DNA from: Effrenium voratum
Lineage: Eukaryota > Sar > Dinophyceae > Suessiales > Symbiodiniaceae
DNA: 64,000 nucleotides
Direction of reading: 5' to 3'
NCBI GenBank assembly: GCA_963377175.1
Contig: CAUJNA010000519.1
Location: 2,501 to 66,500 of the forward strand
The position numbers and the translations under genes were made by a program. Shown here in pieces: positions 37,051 through 48,895 of the stretch. The notes under the pieces were generated by a model, which made no database searches, was not told the origin of the DNA, and saw only the letters and a program-made list of their open reading frames with translations. Positions within the stretch are counted from its first letter, which is position 1. Every line of letters begins with the position of its first letter.

Positions 37051-37629
37051 ACTTGGCTCGCACATCTGTCATGCAAGCAGCTCCATCCACGAGCATATGT
37101 TCCCCTGCGACTCAGGTATATATGGCCGGGGTCGACGCGGGATGCGTCGAACAAAGGAGAAGACAGGAGTTTTGATCATGGCACCAATGGTTTCCTCTGC
37201 GTTTTACAGGCAGTGGATGGCAGCCACCTTTATTGGTCGATTGCGGCTGGGTCGCGGGTCTCTGTGTGACCAACGCTTGCCCGATGCACAAGCCCAGATT
37301 CCTCATCGCAGCTTCCCGAATCTTGCGCATGCAAAGAGCAAACAGGCAATCCAAGTCTCAGTGTCCTTTGACAAAAACCCAACATGACACAATATTACAT
37401 CAGCGTCTGGCTAGCAACTTGGTAGGGAAGCAAGGAAGGATTACTGGAGGTGCAGCAGTGGCAGTCTCAGTTGCGGGCCTCCGTTCTTCCAGTGCACAGC
37501 ACCCAGGGGCACCTGGCAGCTCGCATAGATCGATTTGAATCAGAACATGCCCGGCGTGGCATGCAAACTGTATTTGTCATGAATGCGCACGCTCGGTGAT
37601 GTGGAACTGCAAGCCAAAAACAAAGCAAC

Positions 37630-37800
37630 TCAGCGAGCCTTGACCGGTAGAGTCTGCGGCTGAGGGCCGGAGACAGGGTCTAACCTCAGAGCAGTAACGC
37701 CCGCTGTCTTTGCGGTGAAAAACAATACCTGTGGGCTACCATGCTTTGACTGGCCTGACAAACACGGCAATGCTCTGAGAGTGTGTTGCCTCATCTTGGA
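37630..37800 (-). CDS. Candidate terminal exon with stop
   Basis: The exon reads LPCLSGQSKHGSPQVLFFTA, then KTAGVTALRLDPVSGPQPQT and LPVKAR, then a stop codon at 37630-37632. Composition favours real protein. It may close a gene or run into an intron. Confidence 0.45.
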   Translation of the reverse strand, partial: SKMRQHTLRALPCLSGQSKHGSPQVLFFTAKTAGVTALRLDPVSGPQPQTLPVKAR

Positions 37801-38374
37801 CAACCTTTTCTGGGAAGCGGACGTCTGGTACTCGGTCTCTACTTGCCTTGGTTTTGCACGGCATGTCCTTGCTACGAGAAGGTGGGCACTAAATAGACTT
37901 GCTTGAGAATTCCTAGCCCTGCGCGTAGGTGTGTCCAAAGACATCGCTGCCACCCATGTCCTGCGTCTGCCATGTTTGCCCGAATTGCATGAAATGATGA
38001 TTCGACTTGGCTGCCTGCGCTGTTTCAGTTGACGCCATGAGCACACGTCCTGCTTGGCGGTCCGTCGGTCGACATGACTGTCCTCAATTCTTCGTGGCAT
38101 CGGCCCTCTAAGCATATTACAGCTATGTAGAGGCGACTGCACATCCTAGCGGGTCTTTCCCAAATCTCCCCGTGCCTCTCATACCCTGTCATGTCAAAAT
38201 GCTAGTCGGCTCATCACGGCACCTTTCTGCAGCCAGGTGACGGCACAGCCCAATGCATGTCAACGGGCTGTGACTCCACCAAGTGCGGCTCCTGGAACTG
38301 AGATCTCCACCAGCTCATTGACGCATGCACGACTAGCAGACTAGCACGACTAGCACGACTAGCATTGCCATCAT

Positions 38375-38505
38375 CTTTGAAGCAACGCGGACCATTCGCC
38401 CGCCTGTCCGGGCACCGCTGCCCCAAGCAGCGCATCTGCCAGCAGCGGCGCCATCGACTGCAGCGCCATCAAAATGCCTTGCTGCACTAGCTGCCAGCGC
38501 TCTGC
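38375..38505 (-). CDS. Candidate helical exon
   Basis: The exon reads AERWQLVQQGILMALQSMAP, then LLADALLGAAVPGQAGEWS and ALLQR. It is a strong amphipathic helix pattern, followed downstream by the TAGCACGAC repeat. Confidence 0.6.
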
Positions 38506-38649
38506 CTGCAGCGACCCAGGCCCAACTCATTTGGCAACTCTTGGCATCCGCGCAAAAAAGTGCAATGCCAGGGAGTAAAAGATGTCAAACTGCATGGAAC
38601 AAGCAAGCATATCAAGCAAGAGGAAGCAGTTGGTAGAAATGCAGGATGC

Positions 38650-38790
38650 TTTTAAGCGATGCAACCATTTGGGCTGTTGCGTGCGTCTTCCCTTGGAGGT
38701 ATCGCACCTCTGCCAGCGCAGAAGTGACTTCGTTTGCAGCCGCACCCGTCTCCTGCGCGGCTCTGATTGCAATGCGCATTTGCTTCAGCC
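38650..38790 (-). CDS. Candidate helical exon
   Basis: The exon reads LWLKQMRIAIRAAQETGAAA, then NEVTSALAEVRYLQGKTHAT and AQMVASLKS. It has no Met start and is visible only by reading the frame. With the neighbouring exons it suggests an all-helical domain. Confidence 0.6.
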
Positions 38791-38939
38791 AAAGCTCTTA
38801 AAGCTCTTGGAGCTGGGATGCAAGGCATGTCGTCCTGAAGCCAAAGGGCAGCCGCGAGCACCGGACCGGGCTGCTCCCGCACGCCGCTGCCACCGTACTT
38901 GGTATTGTTCCTCCGCGAAACGTCTTTGGCATCATGGCC

Positions 38940-39040
38940 TTTGGCTTCTGCTTGCGCCAAGTGGCCAAAAGAGTCGCACAAGCTCACGCCACAGGATGTC
39001 CTGCCAGCACTTGTTTGGCGCATTGCGAAATCAGTCTCTG
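38940..39040 (-). CDS. Candidate exon
   Basis: The exon reads APNKCWQDILWRELVRLFWP, then LGASR. An overlapping frame (ATHRAIIEVACEAGYKPLLQ at 39.1 kb) also looks coding, so two exons with an intron between are likely. Confidence 0.45.
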
Positions 39041-40747
39041 GGAACTAGCTTGTAGCAATGGCTTGTAGCCTGCCTCGCATGCCACTTCAATGATTGCCCT
39101 GTGGGTTGCGCATCGGCAAAGCGATGCAAGGCACCCACAAACACACCTGCGTCTACTTGCGTCTACTTTGATCTTAGGATACATAGATATTATAAACCTA
39201 CAAGTACAAAAAGTAGCCCCCCCCCCCCACTAAGGGTTGGGAACATTGATGAGTTCGAGTCGACACAATCCGCACCTTCTCGTCCCTTGCACCCAGGGTT
39301 TCGCTCAAGAGCGGCTGGCGCTCCGAGCGCCTGGCCAGTGAGTCGCATGCGTCGCACGCGCCGCATGCGTGTGCAGCCGAGGCTCCCGAAGCCCAAGAAG
39401 GTGCTGTCCGGAAGGGTGCAGGGGCACGGATATGGATCCTCAGCGGCTCCGTGCCATCGCTTCATGCACCTTGTGAACCTCATGCATGGGTCCGAAGACT
39501 TAAAGAGCAAAAACCAACGCCTGCAAAAACGTCGCAGCCTTCAAAGTCAATGACTCAAGGGGAACCCTGCCAAGGTTTAGCTTCGCTAAAAAAAAAAAGG
39601 CCAAAGGACGATCCCACAAATGTTGAGGAAAATACATCCCAAACTAAAAGATGTGATGCGCTAGGCCGGGTGCCCTTGCAAGAAAAAAGGTATGGAAACG
39701 CGATGTGGTTGTTTCAAGATTACCCCTTGTACCTACCCCGCTGAGGCATAGAGAAGCAACAGAAAGCAAGAAACTCAGTTGGTTCACCAAAGTAGTCTAC
39801 GGAATGCACCGTGGCAGCCGCAGCTTGCCTGCTTGCTACTTTGGTAAAAATACACGGCATGTGTTCAAAAACTGGAAGAGAGAAAGGCAAGGAAAGGAAA
39901 GGGAAAGCAGGAAATGAAACAGCAGGCAAGGAGGAGAGGAAAAGGAAAGCACAGGAAATGAAAGCGCAGGAGAGGAAAGGGACAGGAAAGGGACAGCTAT
40001 TAGTATCGAGCCCGGAAAGGACCGAGAAGGACAAAACACCGTTTGATCGCTTACCAAAGTAGAAAGCACGCCATGATGCACTCCGTAGACGACTGTGGGA
40101 AGAAGAGTGTTTTTTTCCCGTTTCCACCCGCTCCCATGCCTGATGGCTGTTGGACGGTCTCGGCTTCCAGCCCTATCTTTTTCCCTTTGCCTGCTTGGTG
40201 GTTGCTGGGCACCTTTCCCAGGAAAGGCTCCAATTCACGAACAAACGCTTTGTGGTTTACCAAGAATGTGAAGGGCTTGTGCAACATGTCTTTGCGTGGA
40301 TTGAAAACATGTTCTTTTGCGGCTATGAGCCCAACGGATCTCACACTGCCGGTCTCACACGGCCAATATCTCGGCTCTCTTGGCTGAGCGCAAAACTGCA
40401 ATGCCAAGGTTGAGGTCAGCTCGGCAATGTACATCGCCTCAGGCATCGATATCTATCCACGTTACGGTCCTGACTGTCCACGAAACACAGCCTATTGCGC
40501 TCTGCCACACGCCAAGTGTTCTTAGGTAGCTGGCTTTGCACGGCCGCTGCTGAAGGGTTTGAAAGCACCTCCCCCTAGCAAGCAATCAGAAAACTAGAAG
40601 CTGCAGATCGCAGTTGCAAAAGCCTGGTAGGCCTTCTGGGCGGTTCCCGGGCAGGACATTCGCACCTGAAGCTGAGCGACCGAATCTTCCGCGTGCAGAC
40701 TGGAGCGACCATGCAGGTCTTGAGAACCACTGGCGAAGTCTTTGCAC

Positions 40748-40828
40748 TATGGAAGCTGAGGCTTCGACTTCAGAACTCGCAAGGTCATAGCACACCGTGG
40801 TGTTGGTGCCGTTGACCGGTCGGCAAAT
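40748..40828 (-). CDS. Exon: small Cys segment with two N-glycosylation sites
   Basis: An exact 27-codon exon has acceptor CCTTGCAG and donor GTGCAA. It reads ICRPVNGTNTTVCYDLASSE, then VEASASI. NGT and NTT are N-glycosylation sites, so an extracellular protein is likely. C-R-P at the start recalls the start of gene A modules. Confidence 0.6.
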
Positions 40829-41319
40829 CTGCAAGGGGCCGCCGGCAAGTTACGCACAGGCACAGACCGTGACATGCAACCAGCACATTCAGCAAAGTAA
40901 TGAAACCCCTGAGCTGCGACATTCAGTGTCAGCAATAACACACAAACTGCTCAAACGCCATCCGCATTCACCTCGGAGCTGCCCAGGGAAGTGAGAAGCA
41001 CCGTGGCTGGCGCAGGCATCGAAGCCATGGGCATCGATGGATCCTCGCATTGAAGGCAAAGCAAGCTCGCCAACTCACCAATCTCACCAATCTCACGGCA
41101 GACATAGTGGTCAAGTGCGGCATTTCCGCTGCACTTTTGGCTTGCACCGCGTCCTCCTCAGGCAAGCAGGAATACAGCTGCGAGATCCTGGGCCACACAT
41201 TTGCCAGGCGAGAGTTCCAAGAGGCTGTCACCACGCTCTTGGGTGCGGGCAAATGACTAAAAAGCTATATGTGGCATATATACGTTTTGTCTTTTGACTG
41301 TGGCAGGCTTGAAAACGCA

Positions 41320-41480
41320 CCATCTGCCCCACCCCGCCCCAAACCCCAACTACCTCCAAAACCGTCCCCACGAACGCCAGGTCTCCGCCCCACCCCGCCC
41401 CACCTCCCACCCACTTCACATTTCCCCACCGCCACCCCCCCACCCCACCCCACCCCACCCCACCCCACCCCAACCGTAGG
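41320..41480. repeat. C-rich CCCCAC repeat
   Basis: CACCCCACCCC copies lie on the plus strand; the minus strand carries GGGGTGGGG tracts able to form G-quadruplexes. Confidence 0.85.
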
Positions 41481-42329
41481 TGACCAGAATCTGAGTGTGC
41501 AAATGACCCCCTGCCCCCTGAAGGGCAGTGAAGGGGGGACTTTTCACTGGCGCAGGAGGGTTCACCACCACCCTCATGGACCACCTCAATGAATCAAGCC
41601 TATCCAGTATATCAAAAAATAAAAAGACAAAAAAAGAAAACAGTCAAAAGTTTGCTCAGCGTTCCCACAACAAAAGGATGCCAAAACGCGAATCGAAAAC
41701 ATCGCCATAGAATGTCGCCCTCCACAAACCACTCGGTAACTAAGGCCCAGGAAACATAACCTCAAAGCTACTACACAGTCAGGAGGCTAAACAGCAAAAA
41801 GAGAGCACTCTGTTGTCTGAAAAGAAAACGATCTGCGGCACATGCCACGCAGCAACGGGCCGAAAATCAGGAGCTCATTGCGCGCGCGCGTCTGCGAAGT
41901 CGCAGCGCAATTGATAAGATATCGATTTTGCATCACATACCACGCAGGACAACCCGGCCCAGAAGCGGGAACCTGATTTTGCCCGAGCCGGCAGCACAAA
42001 CCAGCATCGGCCAAGAGCACCTTTGTAAATGCAGTGTAAACATTTCGAAAGCAGCTCGACAACCCAACTCAATCAGTCACCAAATATTTTCCCTTAACAC
42101 AACCCGTAGTCACACTATCTGGGCAATAAAGGCCAGCCCGCAAAAGACCACGTCGTACGCCGCGCCAACCACGAGAACCCGCGCGCCCAGCTAGCACGCA
42201 TAGCCTTGGCCACGCAGCCCTTCCCTAAACCTTCCACCACCCCGCTTCACCAACGCCACACCCTGCAAAGCAACAACACAAACACGGGCCCTACAAACTG
42301 CCACAGGCCCAGCCCCGACCTCCGCGCGC

Positions 42330-42540
42330 AACCGGCCCGCGAGTGCACAGGTGAACACGAGCACGTGCCGGCGAGTGGACAAATGACCGCTGCGCGATGC
42401 TGCGCATTGCTGGAACGTGCCACGTTTTTTTTGCTCGGCGAGTGTACAAACGACCGCTTCGCTAAAAAGCGAGTGCACGCACGACCAAAACCCGAGTGAA
42501 CAGACGACCGCTTTAGCGAGTACACAAACAACCCCCTGCC
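42330..42540. repeat. Degenerate GAGTG-ACA-ACGACCGCTT repeat
   Basis: Five or six imperfect copies of GCGAGTGNACANACGACCGC occur at spacing of about 30-60 bases. Frames through it give false proteins with repeated short motifs. Confidence 0.6.
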
Positions 42541-43379
42541 CCGCTGCAGGGACCCCGGCAGCGCGGTCATCTCCACTCGGGCATCCCGCAGCGCTGCCTT
42601 AGGGGCTTGCGCTGCCAGGCCTGGCAATGACTCGGAATGCAATTCTGCCAAATTCCTGGTAACGTGTCAAAGGAACCTCTCAAACGGCTATCTTGCTTCT
42701 CTTTTGAACCATCCCTTTCTTGCGGTTGACGTGATTTGACACTCAGCCATGGTTTGTGTGGAATGCGGGCTTTGAGAATAGACACTGATCACATCAGAGA
42801 TTCGAACAGGGGCTGCGTCTCGTGAGTCGTGAATCTTCGATTTCAACATATTCGCGGGTGTCGCAAGCACCCGCGAAGAACCAGACAAATGTCCAAAGGG
42901 GAGAAGCAAGATGACCCGGCAAAAGAAACAAAATCAGGCATCATGGCAAACTTCGGGGAATGTTATGGGCAGTCTTCAAAACGTGTTTTTGGCTCAATGG
43001 GAGTAGCTGCGGCCCACCCTGCCCTCCCGTCCCCTTGGCTCTCTCGCCTGCAGCAATCCCAACAAGAGATGCCAGGCCATCCAGGGGAACCCGCCTCAGC
43101 AAGCTCTACCTTCCACGGATCCAGTTCAGGCCATGTGTCAGTCAGCTGGCGATTTCACAGCTTGACAAGCCTTCACCCTCCACGGCTGACACTGGGTCTC
43201 CGCACCGACAATCGTCAGCTACGCGCCGCAGTAGCTGAAAGAATCGGCCCAAAGAGCCTACCCAAGAATCCAGCCACTTGATTCCAAAGCCAAGCAGTAA
43301 GTCATCTCTTTTGCACAAGTCATCTCCCCAGCTTGAAGCCAAATCCTTGCCCACCTGGCCTGCCACGGAGTTGATGCCC

Positions 43380-43415
43380 AAAACCTCCACACACACACAC
43401 ACACACACACACGCT
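43380..43415. repeat. CA microsatellite
   Basis: A short ACACAC run lies beside the exon at 43.5-43.67 kb. Confidence 0.9.
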
Positions 43416-43479
43416 AGTAGGCAGGTGTCATGCAACAAGGCAAGAGCGCATTCGGCTTGGTCGAGACAGGCACCCTTGA

Positions 43480-43667
43480 GGCTCGAGCCATGCCAAACCC
43501 TAGAAACACATCCAAGCCAGGTATGCACAGGCAAGCGTCCACAGCGCCATCCGAATCTTCCTGCGCACCGCAGGCCTCCAGCTGCGTGGCCAACTTCTGC
43601 AAAGCATCCAGCACTGCCAGGGTCACGAGCTTCTGCGATTCCGCCTGCCAATCGCAACGCAAGGGCG
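43480..43667 (-). CDS. Gene E exon: helical segment after the EGF-like exon
   Basis: The acceptor is ACCCTTGCAG. The exon reads PLRCDWQAESQKLVTLAVLD, then ALQKLATQLEACGAQEDS and DACLCIPGLDVFLGFGM. It joins the EGF-like exon in frame (phase 1 to 2) across a 56-base intron. The 3' end is not fixed. Function unknown. Confidence 0.65.
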
Positions 43668-43723
43668 CTGCAAGGGTCGCAAGGGGAAAACAGAAAAGCC
43701 TCGAGTGAGCTCTTTCACAGCGC

Positions 43724-43909
43724 CAAAGTGTGCAAGCCTGATAAGTCCAAAAGCAAAATAATCATTGGAGTTAACAATAACTTCCGGTGCCTCCAGTTCT
43801 ATTGAGAAAAAAACAACTTCCCCAGCGCAGCCGAGCTCACACGCCTCGAAGTCTCGCAGCTCGCAGCGGGATCCAAGCCACCCGTCCGCACAGGTGCAGC
43901 GATCCCAGC
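43724..43909 (-). CDS. Gene E exon: EGF-like segment
   Basis: The exon reads GWDRCTCADGWLGSRCELRD, then FEACELGCAGEVVFFSIELE and VIVNSNDYFAFGLIRLAHF. C-x-C-x2-GW-x-G-x2-C is the closing half of an EGF-like domain. A beta-rich segment follows, so an extracellular protein is likely. The donor is GC (TTTG then GCGCTG). Confidence 0.7.
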
Positions 43910-43989
43910 CTGTTCGAACACAGCTGCATGCCCCCCTCAACACGTAAACACGCACTCTCTGGACTGTTGCTTACTGCTTGATCCAAATC

Positions 43990-44960
43990 AAGATGTGAGC
44001 AAAAAAGGCCAGGAGGATGCCAACATGCCAGGTAGCTTTGGTCCAGCAACTCACTCACCTGAGAAAGCCATTGGCCAGTCAGAGAAGACAAATGATGACG
44101 GTGTCACTGACACCCAGACTGATGACAAAGGACAACCCAAGGCCACAAAAACTGACCTAGCTCCATAGGCCAAAAAGGTAGATATTGAGCTCATCCAACA
44201 CGTGCCTGCATTCCAATGCTGTCTGGAAAAATGAGGCCAGGGCAAAGCAGCTGCCATGCGCACCACAATCCTAGGATCAAGCCAACCGCAAATGGGCATC
44301 ATCCAATATGCCGTCCTCTGTGCAGTTCTGCACACTGGAGTCAAATCTGGTGCTCAAAGCACTGAAAGCCACGTCCTCGCCCGTGGAACACCCGAGGTCT
44401 TTGCCAACATGGTATCAGCTGGCAATGCGCAGTCTGCATAACGACCCACTGCACAGCAGTGCTGTGCGTTGCATGCAATCTGTCAAACTTGCCCTTGGGC
44501 ATCCTGCCAAAGCTGCCACTGCAGCATGGGATCCAAAGAGGAGGCTGTGGATTGCAGCAGGGACAACGTCTCAGATGTTTTCCTGCCATGCAAAGTACAT
44601 GCGCCTCTGAATGAATCTGAATGCTGTGTCATGTGTGTGTTGACATCGGTGCAGCTTCGATCTTGCTGCTTGTCCCCTAGCTTGAAGAACCCCTGGTCTT
44701 CACGGCTGTGCTTGCGGGCCAATACAATTCCTAGTCCCTAGTCCACGAATGTTGGAAGCAGCCCACAAAGCAGTACTCAAAGAAGTGTCACCCTGCAACG
44801 GGCAAAACAAGGGAAGTAAAAGCAGCTGGCACTGCCTAGAGACCCAAATGCTAGGCACAAAGCTCGTGTTTTCAATGACTGTATTCCTCTTTGGAGTCGA
44901 TCCGATGGTTCACGCGCCTTGGTGAGTACTGTGCGAAGAGCATTTGGCCTTGCTGAAATG
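43990..44960. other. Interval without a supported gene
   Basis: Several minus frames of 80-97 codons exist (44051-44344, 44341-44589, 44483-44722). None has convincing composition or motifs. Probably introns and spacer. Confidence 0.4.
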
Positions 44961-44966
44961 CCTGAG

Positions 44967-45255
44967 TCAGCTTCGCCATGTTCTGTCCATGGTGCCTAAC
45001 GTCTGCCATGGTGCCGCAAGTACTCGCAGCGCCTGGGCCTGTCGAAACGGGACAAAACCTCCGAGCATCCGGAGTGCGCAGACAGGAACTTGCCCCTTGC
45101 GTGCAGACAGGACTACAGTGACTCTATGCGCGAGCTGGGCCTCGGCAGTGGCGGATGCCATGAGTTGCACAGTCCTGGGTCTTGTGGCAAGTCCACATGT
45201 ATCGTTGACGCTGGGCAGTACTTCTGCTCCCGCGGAAAACTGGGTGGCCACTCCA
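44967..45255 (-). CDS. Candidate exon
   Basis: The exon reads ATQFSAGAEVLPSVNDTC, then GLATRPRTVQLMASATAEAQ, LAHRVTVVLSARKGQVPVCA and LRMLGG. It is a sustained beta-type pattern with good codons. It may belong to gene E. Confidence 0.5.
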
Positions 45256-45519
45256 TGTCGATTCCGAACTGAATACTCAGCACACGTTCAATTTTCTATG
45301 CCCAGCAGCTCTGGTGCGGTGACTGCGACAGTGCCACGCCCGTCTCTGGCCTGAGTCAGCCGCTGCGTTTGACATGAGCGAGCTGAAGGCTGTCTGCGCT
45401 TGCCTGTCCCCGCAGCACCAGGGTCTGATCGCGAGGCAGAAATGCAACCTAGACTGCTCAGCTCTGCATGTCGCAGTTTGCATGCTGGTGTCTTAATCAG
45501 ACATCTCATACAGCTGCAC

Positions 45520-45720
45520 CTTGCTTCTCATCCACCGGAAACTGCCCCCTTTAAGCCACGTCACCGGAACTTTGGGATCGAAGCTCCAGTCACTGAGGAG
45601 AAGCCCTTCAGCCAGGCTGGAGATCAGCACAAGGAAGGAAGTGTGAGCCATCCATCTCCATTCCGTATCCAGGTCCAACCGGGTCCAGCTGTTCAACACT
45701 GACAGCTGTTGCCTTTGCAA
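45520..45720 (-). CDS. Candidate exon
   Basis: The exon reads LSVLNSWTRLDLDTEWRWMA, then HTSFLVLISSLAEGLLLSDW, SFDPKVPVTWLKGGSFRW and RSKVQLYEM. It has aromatic-rich beta character and a hydrophobic core. Function unknown. Confidence 0.5.
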
Positions 45721-46179
45721 ACATCCCATCACAAACCCCGATAAACTATCCAACTCGAACCCAGGTCTGCCTGTGGGTAGCTCAGCCTCTAGCCGGTACC
45801 TGGCGCAGTGGCACTTATATAAACCCAATCGATTCAAGCCCCACTCTGAGGACAAAATATTGTGTTGCCACGATCACAAATACACAAGCTTTCTTTCTTG
45901 CATCCCAAACACGTATCCACCCAGCTATCCCAATAGGCGCACTGCAAGGGGAGCGCCGCTGAGGACCAGCGCATATTTGCCACAATGAAGGACATGAGAG
46001 GTGCGGGGGCTGCCACCTCGCATGCGTAAGGAACTAACTGCACGACCCGCCAGGAAACTTACCCCATTTCCAAAGAACTTGGCCCAGCGTGGCCAACCCC
46101 CATGGCACAAAACTTAGCCCACAACACCAAGATCTTAGCCCATTTACAAAATTGCATGGCACACCACATCAAAAATGCG

Positions 46180-47430
46180 TGTTTATGTTACGACTGCCTT
46201 GTCCGGCTAGCTCGCGCCTATGCGTTTTCACATTAGCTTCTACTTGTCTGAGCTAGGTTGAGAGTTTCAAAATTGCTCGAACCGTGTCCACAAACGCTTG
46301 GCACACCAACATTCACCAACATATGCTGCAATGTTGCTAAGTTCTCTGTTCATAGCCACCCCCCATGTGATTGTAAGCAGCAGCTTTCCAAAAACAACTG
46401 AAAACTAATGTGCTCAACAAGTACTTCCCCCATGGCACACCGCGTTTTACAAGCGGCTCAAACAATATAAGCCCAGGTAGATCTCCAACAGCCCCGTGGC
46501 TGGCTCGCGCCTATGCGTTTTCACATTGGCTTCTACTTGTCTGAGCTAGGTTGCGAGCTTCAAAACTGCTCGAACCGCGTCCACAAACGCATGGCGCACC
46601 AACATTCACCAACATATGATGCAATGTTATGTTGCTAAGCTCCTTGTTCATGCCCACCCCTATGCGTGTACTTCCCCCGTGGCACACCGCGTTTTACAAG
46701 CGGCTCAAACAAAATAAGGCCAGGTATATCCCCAACAGCCCCGTGGCTGGCTCGCGCCTATGCGTTTTCACATTAGCTTCTACTTGTCTGAGCTAGGTTG
46801 CGAGCTCAAAAACTGTTCGAGTCGTATCCACAAACGCTTGGCGCACCACAATTCATTAACATGCGCTGCAGTGTTGCTAAGTTCTTTGCTCATAGCCACC
46901 CCTGTGTGTTTATAAGCAACAATCTTCCAAAAACAGCTGACAACCAATGCGCTCAACAAGCACTTCTCCCATGGCGCACCGCGTTTTACAAGCGTTTCAA
47001 ACAACATAAACCCGGGTGTACCCCCAACAGCGCCGGGGCTGGTTTGCGCCTATGCGTTTTCACATTGGCTGCTACTTGTCTGAGCTAGGTTGCGAGCTTA
47101 AAAACTGTTCGAATCGTGTCCACAAACGCATGCGCACCACTGTTGCTAAGTTCTTTGTTCATAGCCACCCTGTGCGTTTATAAGCAACAATCTTCCAAAA
47201 ACAGCTGACAACCAATGCGCTCAGCAAGCACTTCCCCATGGCACACCGCGTTTTACAAGCTTTTCAACCAACATAAACCCGGGTGTACCCCCAACAGCGC
47301 CGGGGCTGGTTTGCGCCTATGCGCTTTCACATTAGCTGCTGCTTGTCTGAGATAGGTTGCGAGCTTAGAAACTGTTCGAATCATGTCCGCAAACGCTTGG
47401 CACACCACAATTCACCATTATTTTCTCTTT
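46180..47430. repeat. Tandem repeat, units of about 270-300 bp, four to five copies
   Basis: Each unit contains GCGCCTATGCGTTTTCACAT, CTACTTGTCTGAGCTAGGTT, CCACAAACGCTTGGC, TTGCTAAGTTCTTTG and a block ending ACCGCGTTTTACAAGC. Copies start near 46205, 46504, 46755, 47045 and 47315; later ones are shorter. Open frames across it are artefacts. Confidence 0.85.
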
Positions 47431-47804
47431 CGCTTGTGCTGTCTCTTCCCTTTTCCTTTTCTCTTTCTCTGTTGAGCCCCTGTCACGAAATCTGCTTCTG
47501 AAAGCTGTGCGCCTGCCACAAGACCTGCGTCTGGCCTTCTGGAAGTACTGCGCCTGTCACGAAATCCGCGCCTGACCTTGCAAAAGTGCTGCGCCTGCCA
47601 CGCAACCTTGCGAAACATGTGTTCTAGCCAGCCAATTTAACGAGGTCTAAACAAGGTCTTAACGAGGTCTAAACGAGGTGCGAACGCAGGCTGTTCGGAC
47701 ACAATCCTTCATTGGGGCGTGGCGTGCCTTGGCGTGTGTGCATCAGTGTGTGTGGGTGAGAGCAAAGCACAACACAAGGAACCCGACTCCCGTGTGTTAG
47801 TTGA

Positions 47805-48500
47805 CTGAACCATTTCATTCTGTGGCCAGAGGCAGTGTGCCATTGCGTTTTGTGACGGGAGTGGGCCTCAACATTCAGCAGCGCCCCTTTGCCAAACACT
47901 CCTCAAAGCATCCGGTCCCCCATGGCACACCAGACACTTGGCTTTGTGTACGATGGGGGGTAGCACTTGCGTCGCCAGCAACATCTAAGCCCGCAACTTC
48001 TATCACCTCGAACCCTACTGGCACACAGCTGAACAACCATGTGTTAGTTGACTGCACCTCATAATCTTGGCCAGAGGCAGTGTGCCATTGAGATTTGTGA
48101 CGGGAGTGGGCCTCAACACTTCTATCAAATCAAATCCTACTGGCACACAGCTGAACAACAAGGAACCCTGCTCCCATGTGTCTAGCTGGCTTGACGCTCT
48201 CAACTGAACATTCAACAGCCCCCCCTCGCCAAGTGTCCGCTCCCCCACGGCACGGGTGGCACCTGCGTCGTCAGCAACATCTAAGCCTGTGACTTCTATT
48301 AAATCAAATCCTACTGGCACACAGCTGAACAACAAGGAGCCCAGCTCCCATGTGTCTAGCTAGCTTGACGCTCTCAATCTCTTGGCCAGAGGCAGTGTGC
48401 CAGTGCGTTTTGTGACGGGAAGTGCTCTTAACATTCAACAGTGTCCCCTCGCCAAATACTCTCAAAGTATCCGCTCCCCCATGGCACACCACAAATGGCT
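47805..48500. repeat. Second tandem family
   Basis: Three copies share CCAGAGGCAGTGTGCCA, TTTGTGACGGGAGT, GCGCCCCTTTGCCAAA or a close variant, and CCCCCATGGCACACCA. The CATGGCACACC end is shared with the 46-47 kb family, so the two may be related. Confidence 0.75.
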
Positions 48501-48559
48501 CAAGTTCTTTGTTCGCGGCTCAAGTTTCTCGAGGACCCAGTACATTATTGCTCATGGGA

Positions 48560-48895
48560 AGTTAGAATGCCTGCGCGGACCATCTTGTTCAAGGGGCAAC
48601 CCTTCATGGCAAAAAAGGTCCGTTGCGCAGTGCGACCTCACCCGGGCAGCCGCACTCGAGTCCTGTCCACCAGCAAGTAGCCCGCAGCAGGCGGCAGGTT
48701 CACGCGCAAGGTTGCCTCTTGCCACAAATTTGGTGCTGGGACATCGGATTCTTGTAGCCAGGCTGGTTTCGATAAGCCTTGTTTCGCTTCTCAACACCAA
48801 CATGTCAAGCCCATTCAGAAACAGCAAACACGGCCTGCTTCTGGAGGCTTCGCACAGGAGCCTTAGCCGCTCAGAGAGGCCATCCGTTGACAACC
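48560..48895 (-). CDS. Candidate exon, degenerate AAA-ATPase-like segment
   Basis: The exon reads GLSERLRLLCEASRSRPCLL, then FLNGLDMLVLRSETRL. In AAA ATPases a G-x-SE-x-x-LR-x-LF-x-x-A helix precedes P-hhhF-DE-hD. Here the order and spacing fit, but the acidic Walker B pair is replaced by Asn-Gly. It could be a decayed copy or chance. Confidence 0.3.

Noticed and set aside
41050..41256. Plus-strand 68-residue frame
   Set aside because: It looks protein-like, but so does the opposite strand (NSRLANVWPRISQLYS). No motif or splice partner decides it, so it was left out.
45120..45250. HYR-like motif on the minus strand (CPASTIHVDLPQDPGLC)
   Set aside because: Another minus frame over the same bases is longer and has better codon use. 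The HYR phrase is probably chance.
48486..48504. TGGCTCAAG resembling the end of the dinoflagellate spliced leader
   Set aside because: Only nine bases match, on the plus strand, inside a repeat. The rest of the leader is absent.
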